Positions 20,429 through 28,355 of a stretch of 64,000 nucleotides of DNA are shown one piece after another (positions within the stretch are counted from its first letter, which is position 1; the number at the start of each line of letters is the position of its first letter). The DNA lies in contig JAUIIB010000001.1 of the NCBI GenBank assembly GCA_030431985.1, forward strand, positions 111,026-175,025, written 5' to 3'. Source of the stretch: Gammaproteobacteria bacterium (GTDB lineage Bacteria > Pseudomonadota > Gammaproteobacteria > Burkholderiales > Nitrosomonadaceae). Made by a program: the position numbers and the translations under genes. The notes under the pieces were generated by a model. It was not told the origin of the DNA. It worked only from the letters and a program-made list of their open reading frames with translations, and made no database searches.

Positions 20429-21769
20429 TTATCGTTTTTTCTGCTCGGGTTTGTCCTGGTTTAGCAATTGTGGTTTTGAAGTCGGTAAATGGTCGGATGT
20501 GTCAAGTTTAGGTAGTTTCAGTTTGGCCAGTTTTAAGAGCGGGCCGCCACGCAGAACAATGGTATCCTTGAGTTGAGCGCCGTTGCCTTCCTTAATACTG
20601 ATATACATTTGAAGATAATCGTTCTTTTCAGTATTCTCATGACCTTCCGGTGGCGCGCCGGGGTTGTACATTCCGAATGACAGTGACAAATCCGCTTCGA
20701 GGAAAACAAGATCTTCCGTGAGCTGCGCCTTAGCGTGTTCCAGGTGTTCGGGGGCGACGTAGAGGACAACCTGCTGTTCAAGTGTTAATTCAATGACGTC
20801 CTTGCGATGGCCGGAAAAGGATAATTCAACTTCCATTAGTTCATCGTCTTCTACCATGTCCTCGTCAACTTCAGATTCGGCCTGGATTTGATCGTCGGGA
20901 ATGACTTCGGCAATTACCTCGTCCATGAAATCTTCCTGCTCCTGTTCGGCATTTTTTAAAGCCGCGATTTGTTCATCAATCGTATTTCCTGAATCATACA
21001 GCTCGTAAATCGCCGTTATCGTTTTTTCGCCTGCACCGGGTATGTCGATTTCGTCATCGAGAAAACCGAGAATAGGGTCGTAATCCAGTTCGACCCCCAG
21101 TGGATAAGGAACATCTTCATTAGTGTTGACCTGGCCCTGCATAAACAGGGTGACGACAACTCTTCTGTTGGTATGAGGGTCCAGTTGCATGCCAAGCGGG
21201 GTGGGACTGACAATAATATGTCCGTTATTTTTTAAATGGACGTCCATTGTGACAAGCCATCTGTCCTCAAAGGGCACGATTGACGCATCAAGATTGTTGG
21301 ACAGCCATTCCGGGACCAGATCAAAAAACTTCAATACACCTGTTGCACGAATTTCCTGACGATTATCTTCTCCAATCTCATCACCCTCCAGAATTTCCGT
21401 TTCAAAGAACTCGTGTCCCTCATCTTCCTCATCTACTGCAGGATCAATATCCGGCGTGGGTCGTGCACCAGTTCCTAATGCATTACCCACCATCTGCGAC
21501 ACCGCTTCGATGTTAAAGACGTTATTTAGTATGTCGGGAATACTGCCATTGTCTGGAATCGGAACACACAAAATACTGGATTTGCTGTGTGTGTCGGCTC
21601 TGATCTGGTCAAGCCGCTGATAAAAATGATTGTTCAGATACAAGGATTCCTGTGAAAAATCCCGTTCTTTAATTGACGAAAGACAGTGTGGAATCTCATA
21701 TTTCTGATCAACCGCACGTGCTTCTATACGTTGTGAAAAATATTCGTGTAATGAATCGACAGCATCCAT
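20429..21769 (-). CDS. Acidic protein of unknown function (446 aa)
   Basis: I do not recognise this protein. From ATG 21769 (MDAVDSLHEYFSQRIEA) it is soluble-looking, has no signal peptide or membrane helix, and is strongly acidic, particularly at residues 115-145 (DPAVDEEDEGHEFFETEILE) and 275-315 (DFMDEVIAEVIPDDQIQAES). A helical, possibly coiled-coil stretch joins them. The last 35 residues are basic and Lys/Pro-rich (LKLAKLKLPKLDTSDHLP), ending EQKKR. An in-frame ATG 10 codons upstream (21799) is an alternative. It is convergent with mltA and divergent from the tRNA gene. Confidence 0.75.
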   Translation of the reverse strand: MDAVDSLHEYFSQRIEARAVDQKYEIPHCLSSIKERDFSQESLYLNNHFYQRLDQIRADTHSKSSILCVPIPDNGSIPDILNNVFNIEAVSQMVGNALGTGARPTPDIDPAVDEEDEGHEFFETEILEGDEIGEDNRQEIRATGVLKFFDLVPEWLSNNLDASIVPFEDRWLVTMDVHLKNNGHIIVSPTPLGMQLDPHTNRRVVVTLFMQGQVNTNEDVPYPLGVELDYDPILGFLDDEIDIPGAGEKTITAIYELYDSGNTIDEQIAALKNAEQEQEDFMDEVIAEVIPDDQIQAESEVDEDMVEDDELMEVELSFSGHRKDVIELTLEQQVVLYVAPEHLEHAKAQLTEDLVFLEADLSLSFGMYNPGAPPEGHENTEKNDYLQMYISIKEGNGAQLKDTIVLRGGPLLKLAKLKLPKLDTSDHLPTSKPQLLNQDKPEQKKR

Positions 21770-21956
21770 AGTGAAAAAATATAGGCCTGTTACGGACAAG
21801 CCGTATGAAGTTTAACGTTGCGTTGTTATACGCAAAACCAAATGATAAAGGTATCATCAACGGCAGCAGGCTGTAAAATGCTTCATTTTTGGAACCGGAG
21901 CGCACAGACAGTTGACCGGCAAGGCGCAAACCGTTAAGATTCACTCCTTCACCAAA

Positions 21957-22032
21957 TCCCTGATAGCTCAGTTGGTAGAGCAACGGACTGTTAATCCGCA
22001 GGTCCCAGGTTCGAGCCCTGGTCAGGGAGCCA
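21957..22032 (+). tRNA. tRNA-Asn(GTT)
   Basis: Complete cloverleaf: acceptor TCCCTGA (21957-21963) pairs with TCAGGGA (22022-22028), D-arm GCTCAGTTGGTAGAGC, anticodon loop CTGTTAA with GTT at 21990-21992, T-arm CCAGGTTCGAGCCCTGG. The CCA end is encoded (22030-22032). GTT decodes AAC/AAU as asparagine. The accessory patch that follows begins directly after it, which is typical of tRNA-linked insertions, though no duplicated 3' end was found. Confidence 0.97.
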
Positions 22033-22208
22033 TCTGCATTTCTTGTCCAAAATCGTCTCTTAACATATTGAAAGGTACGATAAATTAGGGGTTCGATACC
22101 CTTCATTTCGAACATAGGTTAGTCGGTCGGTAAAAGCCAGTTTTAGGACTGCACGCTTGCCTTCAAATCGTCCGTAAGCCCATATTTTATGGGATTCTTT
22201 GAGAAAAT

Positions 22209-22262
22209 CCATTTACGTGGGACGGAGGCGCAGACGATGTGGAAATCGTGGACTATCATTAA
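22209..22262 (+). pseudogene. higB: 3' remnant of a higB toxin gene
   Basis: In the frame ending at TAA 22260-22262 the sequence reads FTWDGGADDVEIVDYH, the near-invariant C-terminus of HigB/RelE-type toxins of the plasmid-maintenance killer family. Upstream the frame meets a stop (TGA at 22200) and the expected IRINDQWRI-type residues and the rest of the roughly 92-aa toxin are missing. It directly precedes higA in the usual toxin-then-antitoxin order. Confidence 0.72.
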
Positions 22263-22287
22263 GGTATATGTAGAAAGGTAAGCAATT

Positions 22288-22590
22288 ATGGCTAGAGAAC
22301 CCATTTACCCCGGCGAGTTTCTTGCCGATGAGTTAACAGAAATCGGTATGACGCGCACAGAACTTGCGCGGCAAATCGACGTGCCACCAAACCGTATTTC
22401 TCAAATTATTCGAGGCAAACGGGATTTGACAGCCGATACGGCTCTGCGGTTAGGCCGATTCTTCGGCACTGGCCCGGAATTGTGGTTCAATCTGCAAAAA
22501 GCTTATGAGCTTGATAAAGCCAAAACTGCGCTAGGTAACAAAATTCGTAAAATCCATCCGTGGCAACCACAGGAAGATGTGCATATCTAA
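22288..22590 (+). CDS. higA: HigA-type antitoxin (XRE helix-turn-helix)
   Basis: 100-aa HigA/VapI-family antitoxin: YPGEFLADELTEIGMTRTEL begins the typical N-terminus and the helix-turn-helix is TRTELARQIDVPPNRISQII, with GKRDLTADTALRLGRFFGTG and WFNLQKAYELDKAK after it. It binds its own promoter and normally neutralises HigB. Here the toxin gene upstream is reduced to its last 16 or so codons, so this is an orphan antitoxin that could still act as a repressor. AAAGG precedes the ATG. Confidence 0.92.
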   Translation: MAREPIYPGEFLADELTEIGMTRTELARQIDVPPNRISQIIRGKRDLTADTALRLGRFFGTGPELWFNLQKAYELDKAKTALGNKIRKIHPWQPQEDVHI

Positions 22591-22640
22591 TATCTGCTAT
22601 CTGTTCTCAACAGATAGTCAAACCTTTTTGTATTGGGTCT

Positions 22641-23362
22641 TAGGAAGTTAAAGCGGTTTTAAACGTAATAATTTGAGTACAACAAGGTAAAGATTGTCAC
22701 GGCGATGATTAAAGCGAAACTCAGTTTCTTTAAGGTACAGATAGATGGTGTGTACGGGCACACCATTAAACTTTGTCCGACGTCTTTTTTCAGAGTTCCA
22801 GAAAGATTCAATACCGTTAATATGTCGTTCGCCGCAAGCGAATTCGTTATCACCATGGTGAGCCCTGATATGCTTGTCAGAGCCGATATCTACCAGGCCG
22901 TCATAACCGCGTCAGCTATCAGAATGGATCACCGGTACCTAGTTCAACATGGCTACGGATAATGCCTTGCAGCGTAGTCTTAGAACAATCCTGAACAATT
23001 TCCGTATACACTTGCTCATGACGTTTGAGTACACCAAAGACGAAGGTTTTACCATAGACGCGACAACCCTGTTTCCCTCGGACACGGTGTCCACTAAAGT
23101 AAGATTTATCGACTCTACAGAACCTTGTAGTGGCGATTCACGCTCACAAATCTGTACAATTCGTTGTCGTACTTTAAGATAAATACTGTTGACCGAACGT
23201 ATCGAGATACCCGTTAATTGTGCTGTGTTGGTGGCGGTAAAATCTATGGAAAACTAACGGATAATTTGTCTAAATTTGGCTTCTCTAATTCGTGAACGGA
23301 AATAATATCTGTTTTTTATATATATCTCAGTAAGTTAACACTTTATTAGTGCTTAACTTTCT
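22641..23362 (-). mobile_element. Decayed IS1595-family insertion sequence
   Basis: The transposase reading (minus strand) fills almost the whole segment. Possible terminal inverted repeats: TAGGAAGTTAAAGC at 22641 and the complement of the right end reading TAGAAAGTTAAGC around 23351-23363. A length near 0.7 kb fits short IS1595-type elements whose transposase lacks the N-terminal zinc ribbon. Target duplications were not found. Confidence 0.6.
22648..23304 (-). pseudogene. IS1595-family transposase, frameshifted
   Basis: Pieces recognisable in order on the minus strand: YYFRSRIREAKFRQIIR then a stop, FTATNTAQLTGISIRSVNSI, KVRQRIVQICERES, then after a frameshift VDKSYFSGHRVRGKQGCRVY, GKTFVFGVLKRHEQVYTEIV, QDCSKTTLQGIIRSHVELG, a second break, RGYDGLVDIGSD and finally HGDNEFACGERHINGIESFW followed by KFNGVPVHTIYLYLKETEFR and FNHRRDNLY. 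These are the DDE blocks of IS1595 transposases, including the C-terminal HINGIESFW motif. At least one nonsense change and two frameshifts inactivate it. Confidence 0.85.
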
Positions 23363-23389
23363 AAAACACAAATAGCACTAAGGTAAAAT

Positions 23390-23860
23390 ATGTATAAAAT
23401 CCTGATGGGATGGGTAGCGATGTTATTCGGCTGCTCAACAATAACTGACAGTCATCCGCCTTTGCGGATTGACAATAGACTAGTCGGCGTCTGGTCAGGC
23501 GAACATGAGGAGCAAGACGGTTCGACCAGAAGCTGGACGCAAGAGCGTAGAGCGGACGGCACGTATTCGATTGACTTTATTTTCATGGAGCGCGATGGCA
23601 TGATCAGCAGGCTTACCGAAACAGGCCGATGGTGGGTCAAGGATGGATTGTTCCACGAACTTGAGTTGCCCTATATGAGGCGCCCGGATAGTTATCAATA
23701 CCGGTTTAAAGACAATCGTTGTATTGAATTTCTGCTCGTCGCCAGTGAAGATTCCGATGATGATATCGGCCGGTACCGGTTTGTCGAATGCTTGTCGGTT
23801 AATGTTTCAATGTCATTCTTAAATTCGCTGATGTACCAATACAGGGTGTCGAATGTTTGA
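23390..23860 (+). CDS. Small putative lipoprotein of unknown function
   Basis: 156 aa. The N-terminus YKILMGWVAMLFGCST looks like a short lipoprotein signal with Cys15. The mature part (RLVGVWSGEHEEQDGSTRSW, RADGTYSIDF, TGRWWVKDGLFHELE) has the alternating pattern of small lipocalin-like or copper-resistance-type beta domains, but I could not place it in a family. It lies between the dead IS1595 element and the convergent AI-2E transporter gene and may have arrived with this accessory patch. Confidence 0.6.
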   Translation: MYKILMGWVAMLFGCSTITDSHPPLRIDNRLVGVWSGEHEEQDGSTRSWTQERRADGTYSIDFIFMERDGMISRLTETGRWWVKDGLFHELELPYMRRPDSYQYRFKDNRCIEFLLVASEDSDDDIGRYRFVECLSVNVSMSFLNSLMYQYRVSNV

Positions 23861-23910
23861 ATCAGTGTTTTATGTTATTTTCCTTCATACTTATTCCAGG
23901 TGTGTAAATT

Positions 23911-25044
23911 TTAACGTTCCAGAAGCTTGCTGAATAACTGGAGTTTCGGCATTTGATCAGAGAAAACCTTTATCGTCAGTAAAATAGGTACAGCAATTAA
24001 CACACCTAAGATTCCCCAAATCCAACCCCAGAAAATTAATGTAATAAAAACGATTGAAGTGTTGAGTGAGAAGCGTTGTCCGACAAGTAATGGTGTAATT
24101 AATTGCCCTTCAACTATAGAAAGGCCGACATAGATAAGTGGCAAAAGAGCGGCATCTGAAAGCGAATCAAAAGTCAGAATACCTACTAACGCAAGTATTA
24201 CGGCCATGATAAATGCACCAACGTAAGGTGCGAAATTTAACAAAGCAGCTAGTGTTCCCCAGAGCAAAGCATTGGGCACGTCAAGTAAATACATTGTCGC
24301 TGCGACACATATGCCCAATGTGATATTAATGACTGAAATTGTTAGTAAATAGGCTGACAAGTCTTTTTGAACAGTTTTGGTGATATTAACGATATGTCGG
24401 CGCTGTGAAAAATTTTTGCCTAATTCCGCCATTTTTCTTAAAAACCTATCGCCTGACGCGAGGAGAAAATAAGAAAGGAAAAATACAATCATGACTGAAG
24501 ACGCCATTCCAGGGAGGTTCTCAGTCATTTGATCCAAAAGACTTGGTTTTTGAAAAGCAACTTGCTGAACTTGTTCACCTTCAGAAATATTCGTCAAATC
24601 ATCAACTTTTTTTGAAACGTCTTTTATTTGTTCAATTGGTTCGGTTACAGGTGATAATTTACTTTTTAAGCTGTGTAATGCTTCAGGTGCTTGCTGTAAC
24701 CATTCTTCGGCTGGTTCGGCAAGATAATCTACGGCGACACCCAGGGTAAACAGCGCGCCAAACAAAAGTATTCCCGCACTCGCTGATTCAGGAACCCTAA
24801 ACCGCCTAAAAAAAATCACGATAGGGGATAATAAGAGGTTTAAATAAATGGCCAAAGTAATCGGTAGAAGTATGGACGATGCGAAATGAAGTGCAGTGAC
24901 AACAGCTATGACACCTAGAATCGACAACAGTATTAATATCGCATTTTGGTAGACAGTGCTGTCATTTTCAGCTTGTATTGTATCGGTGCTTGTGGGTTTA
25001 TCTAACAATTCTTCACAGGACTGATCGCTTTTTTTTGTTTTCAT
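23911..25044 (-). CDS. AI-2E family transporter (PerM-like permease)
   Basis: 377-aa membrane protein with about eight helices: two pairs near residues 30-75 (AILILLSILGVIAVVTALHF, ILLPITLAIYLNLLLSPIVI), a soluble helical insert at 95-165 and a C-terminal bundle with FAPYVGAFIMAVILALVGIL and GWIWGILGVLIAVPILLTIK. The PYVG and GxxxGxxLAVP motifs mark the AI-2E exporter/PerM family. Substrate is uncertain; some members export autoinducer-2, others act as Na+/H+ antiporters. Confidence 0.88.
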   Translation of the reverse strand: MKTKKSDQSCEELLDKPTSTDTIQAENDSTVYQNAILILLSILGVIAVVTALHFASSILLPITLAIYLNLLLSPIVIFFRRFRVPESASAGILLFGALFTLGVAVDYLAEPAEEWLQQAPEALHSLKSKLSPVTEPIEQIKDVSKKVDDLTNISEGEQVQQVAFQKPSLLDQMTENLPGMASSVMIVFFLSYFLLASGDRFLRKMAELGKNFSQRRHIVNITKTVQKDLSAYLLTISVINITLGICVAATMYLLDVPNALLWGTLAALLNFAPYVGAFIMAVILALVGILTFDSLSDAALLPLIYVGLSIVEGQLITPLLVGQRFSLNTSIVFITLIFWGWIWGILGVLIAVPILLTIKVFSDQMPKLQLFSKLLER

Positions 25045-25272
25045 TTTAAATTATTTTGTTCAAAAAACTCTGTTTTGAAGGCGGTTTCTGGCAGAAGTTC
25101 AAATGATCGGGCCGAAACAGTTTAAAGTGCTTACCGTATTATTTTATATCTGAACCGGAAAAAAAGGTCGTGCCTCGCATTAGACATTCATTACTGCGTA
25201 GTTTTGATAGAGCAGGTTCAAGAACGTAATCCACAAGGAAAAAAGGTTGCGGCGAGCGCTTAGTGACTGTTG

Positions 25273-26019
25273 TCAATCGTTAGACCTGTCATTAATGTTT
25301 TCCGAAAAAGCGCCATACGTTAAGAAATTAACAATAAAACGCCATACTTCATGATCCTTCATAATAAACGGGTGACTGACAGATACCACACGGAAATCAG
25401 ACATCCCGTCGAGTTTGGCGCTTTCGATTGAAACTTTGCCGTCATCAGTACCCTCGATCATGGCTGATAGAATCCAATTGATTGAAAAATTTCCAGTGAT
25501 AATGCCAACCTCAAATTGTGCGGGCCCCAACCTGTTTGGCAGGGATTCCGGATTTGTGCCGAGTTCCGTGCCGGATGGACCGTTAATCATCTGAAATAGC
25601 CATAGCTCGCCCAATTTATCGACGATTTCGCTTCCATGGTTAGGCGGGGCCAGCATAACCACTCGACCAAATTTTAATTCGGGATTCGATCGGGCCAATT
25701 GCCTGGTTATGATTCCACCCAGCGAGTGGGTAACAAAATTGATCGGCTTTTCTGCATCGGGAAAACAACGGCGAATTGAGGGTAAAACGTAATCTGTGGC
25801 AAGTACGGCTATCGGATGTTCGGTTGATGGGTAGGCAACATTACAGATTTTGTAGCTTAATCCCCGTAGGTGTTCTGCCAACGGATTCATCGACGCGGCA
25901 CTGCGGGCTAAGCCATGCAATAAAACGACCTGTTGAGTTTGTGTAGAATCTGTTGTTGCTTCAAGAAAATTAGCAAAAATACTCCAGGTAAGTAGTATTA
26001 CTGCTAACTTTTGAATCAT
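25273..26019 (-). CDS. Exported alpha/beta-hydrolase (lipase/esterase-like)
   Basis: 248-aa protein with a signal peptide (IQKLAVILLTWSIFANFLEA). The hydrolase core shows VVLLHGLARSAASMNPLAEH (oxyanion-hole HG), the nucleophile elbow THSLGG with Ser near residue 98, and VSHPFIMKDHEVWRFIV with the probable catalytic His near the end; the acid is probably an Asp in TDDGKVSIESAK. Related to triacylglycerol lipase/PGAP1-like hydrolases. Probably acts on lipids or esters in the periplasm. Confidence 0.82.
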   Translation of the reverse strand: MIQKLAVILLTWSIFANFLEATTDSTQTQQVVLLHGLARSAASMNPLAEHLRGLSYKICNVAYPSTEHPIAVLATDYVLPSIRRCFPDAEKPINFVTHSLGGIITRQLARSNPELKFGRVVMLAPPNHGSEIVDKLGELWLFQMINGPSGTELGTNPESLPNRLGPAQFEVGIITGNFSINWILSAMIEGTDDGKVSIESAKLDGMSDFRVVSVSHPFIMKDHEVWRFIVNFLTYGAFSENINDRSND

Positions 26020-26096
26020 GAGATTGTCGTTACCCAGAAAATTGGTCGCAATCTCGATTATGCGACATTCGCAACATAGGTTTCAGTAAACGCCTG

Positions 26097-26666
26097 TCAG
26101 GCATTTCCTTCCATTTTCTTTTTTGATTCTATGAAGAATGTTTCAAGTGTGCTAACAAACTTGTGAAATCCGTCACTGCCTCCTGCAATAAGACCGGATG
26201 TCAAGACAATGTCGGCAAATCTAATGAAACCAATTTCGGCATCAGCCCTATCAATGACGACCTCGAGCAAACCGACGCCTGTCGCACATAAAAGCACTGA
26301 AATTGTTAATCCTGTCAACAACGCAATTCGTTTTGTTTCAGTCTGGTAACTTGCTAGACGCTTTTGTTCAGCGAGTAGTTCTGCGGATAGATCAGCTTGA
26401 GGTTTTTTTGAAATCTCTAAGTTTAGTGAATTAATGTGCGCTTTTTTCATTTCCGTCTCGGTTTGCCGCCAGACGGTGATAACAATCTCAGTCGCACGTT
26501 CAACCAACAGTACTATCATGAACACGCTTCCCAATGCACCAAACATATGGTTTATATCCAAAATTGGTTTAATCGGGGCTGATCTTGGGTAGGCTGAGGC
26601 TATAATTGCAATGACAACCAAGATACCTACCACGAGCCATTTGCCGAATGAATTATCGCGGGACAT
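26097..26666 (-). CDS. Membrane protein of unknown function (189 aa)
   Basis: Unrecognised. Start chosen at ATG 26666 (MSRDNSFGKW) because GAGAGG lies 5 nt upstream; a longer reading to 26702 lacks such a site. Hydrophobic helices at about residues 10-28 (VVGILVVIAIIASAYP), 43-62 (FGALGSVFMIVLLVERATEI) and 117-140 (LLTGLTISVLLCATGVGLLE), plus a possible fourth near 160. A charged, probably cytoplasmic helical loop (75-110) contains MKKAHINSLNLEISKKPQAD. The sequence ASGLIAGGSDGFHKFVSTLE-like C-terminus suggests an oligomeric membrane scaffold, but nothing more can be said. Confidence 0.65.
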   Translation of the reverse strand: MSRDNSFGKWLVVGILVVIAIIASAYPRSAPIKPILDINHMFGALGSVFMIVLLVERATEIVITVWRQTETEMKKAHINSLNLEISKKPQADLSAELLAEQKRLASYQTETKRIALLTGLTISVLLCATGVGLLEVVIDRADAEIGFIRFADIVLTSGLIAGGSDGFHKFVSTLETFFIESKKKMEGNA

Positions 26667-26763
26667 AAGCGCCTCTCTTTTTAATGGGTTTTCGCGGTTC
26701 ATTGTAACTGCTTGCGCTGCAGTGTGGGAGATCTCGTGTTACCGCCAGTTTTAAGGCACTGTT

Positions 26764-27387
26764 CTAGGGCTTTATAATTAAATAACCGCCTGTCCCTAAC
26801 ATTAAACCTCCCGCAGCTTTTCGGGCGGTATTATCGAATTTATATCTTTTGGCCAATGAAGCGACTTTTATTGCTGAAAAAGCATATATAACTTTTACGC
26901 CGCCAACTCCGACCACCATTATCGATACAATTATCAGGAAATCTATAATGCGCAGTGATGTTATATCGATAAACGCAGGGAACAAACTAGCGTAAAAAAC
27001 AATTGCTTTAATATCACCCAAGGTCAAGATCAAACCTGCTAGGAAACTAGCGCCAAGATTACGTTTTTCTTGGGGGGAATTTGCGATGGAAATTTTAGTG
27101 GCACTTTTTGATGTTAATAACGTGTATCCAAGCCATAGAAGATAAAGCGCACCTAGATACTTTATAACCATAAAAAAACTACCCATTGTCTCAGCCGCAG
27201 CAGATAAACCAGCAATGGCCAAAATAATAAAAACCAGATCGCCTAAAACTATTCCAATTGAAACCGCAATACCGTTCGCTGCCCCTAATGTAGCCGAACG
27301 AGTAACGACTAGTGCAACGCTAGCACTTGGCATTGCTGCCAGCGCAACCATAATTCCCAATAGTGTAATTGTTTCAATGATACTCAT
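26764..27387 (-). CDS. LysE/RhtB-family exporter
   Basis: 207-aa, six-helix exporter. The N-terminus (LGIMVALAAMPSASVALVVT) and repeated Gly-rich helices (LGAANGIAVSIGIVLGDLVF) match the LysE/RhtB superfamily; the family-typical KYLGALYLLWLGYTLL is at about residues 72-87. Expected to export amino acids or analogous small molecules by proton exchange. It stands alone on the minus strand. Confidence 0.85.
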   Translation of the reverse strand: MSIIETITLLGIMVALAAMPSASVALVVTRSATLGAANGIAVSIGIVLGDLVFIILAIAGLSAAAETMGSFFMVIKYLGALYLLWLGYTLLTSKSATKISIANSPQEKRNLGASFLAGLILTLGDIKAIVFYASLFPAFIDITSLRIIDFLIIVSIMVVGVGGVKVIYAFSAIKVASLAKRYKFDNTARKAAGGLMLGTGGYLIIKP

Positions 27388-27523
27388 GTTTTATGTGGTA
27401 GAACGATGGGGGTGGGCTAATTAGGCACGTATATTAATTTAATCTTTATTCCTCGGCGGATTACTAATCTACAGGCATAGAGGCTAACAAATTATTGTAA
27501 ATCAGAGGCGATAGCTTTGATAT

Positions 27524-28015
27524 TCAGCCCGTTGAGCAAGCCAACACATGGCGCCATGCAATTTCGCTGACATAGGTATTGCCTCTGATAGCCGCATGGC
27601 TGAATGCTTTGTCTGCTTTCTGGATGGTCAGGATAAATCCATAATGATATTCTGCATCTATGAAAGTCTTCTTGCCAGGCAGGATCTCTGGTTCCAGGTC
27701 GATGTAATCGCGAACTGCATCGGGGTTCTGTGGTGAATTACTGGTGTAAATATAGGGCAGAAAACGGGTGTCGTAGGCAAAAATTTGCGCGCCATCGATG
27801 TCCGGGTAGATCCGGAACCGATAGTGGTAGAGCTGCATCAATTGTCCGGTGTCGGCATGAAGGGCGTGCATGACGCAATGTCCCAGTGATGCCGGATTGC
27901 CGGATATTGTAGCCTCATGGCGCAGCGGTTTTTCATGTGAATGGGTTCCGGCGCATGCAGAAAGCATTGTCGTCAGTATTGCCACGGTTATTAAGTATCT
28001 TTTCATAAGCCTCAT
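27524..28015 (-). CDS. Putative lipoprotein of unknown function
   Basis: 163 aa with lipoprotein signal MKRYLITVAILTTMLSAC (start at the first ATG 28015 or three codons later at 28006, which has GAGG close by). The mature domain (HYRFRIYPDIDGAQIFAYDT, FIDAEYHYGFILTIQKADK) looks like a compact beta-rich periplasmic domain. No family recognised. It is divergent from the multicopper oxidase gene, with 340 bp between them. Confidence 0.65.
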   Translation of the reverse strand: MRLMKRYLITVAILTTMLSACAGTHSHEKPLRHEATISGNPASLGHCVMHALHADTGQLMQLYHYRFRIYPDIDGAQIFAYDTRFLPYIYTSNSPQNPDAVRDYIDLEPEILPGKKTFIDAEYHYGFILTIQKADKAFSHAAIRGNTYVSEIAWRHVLACSTG

Positions 28016-28355
28016 CGGTGTTTCTCGTGGAGTGCACCATTGTACATGGTCCCGCGCTGGAAAAATATTTGTGCAGGACGCATGGATGCAATCATATTTT
28101 CACTTAATCAAACTATCAGGTTCAATATGCATTGACCTACCCGGAATTGATGGCTATGCTTTTTAACGTAACGAAGCAACAATCGTTGTGATGCATGCGC
28201 CGATCAAAAAATTGGCAGCGACCTGGTGCTATTGTTGCTCCACCATCAGGTCTTGAATTTTTCCCGAATGTCATCCAAGGAGGTGCGTCGGACTGTCGAC
28301 AATCGATTGAAAGCATCATGACGACACCTCATAATCACTTGAAAAAGGAATCGCT
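28016..28355. other. Intergenic region ahead of the multicopper oxidase
   Basis: Non-coding stretch between divergent genes. It contains an imperfect inverted repeat, GACCTGGTG at 28220-28228 with CACCATCAGGTC at 28241-28252, followed by TTGAATTTTTCCC, which could be a leader hairpin or terminator. AAAGGA at about 28346-28351 is the oxidase ribosome binding site. No copper-regulator palindrome was recognised with confidence. Confidence 0.4.

Noticed and set aside
21708..22115. 135-codon open frame on the minus strand across the tRNA gene
   Set aside because: Its sequence (LTRARTWDLRINSPLLYQLS) is the well-known false protein made by translating the complement of a tRNA gene.
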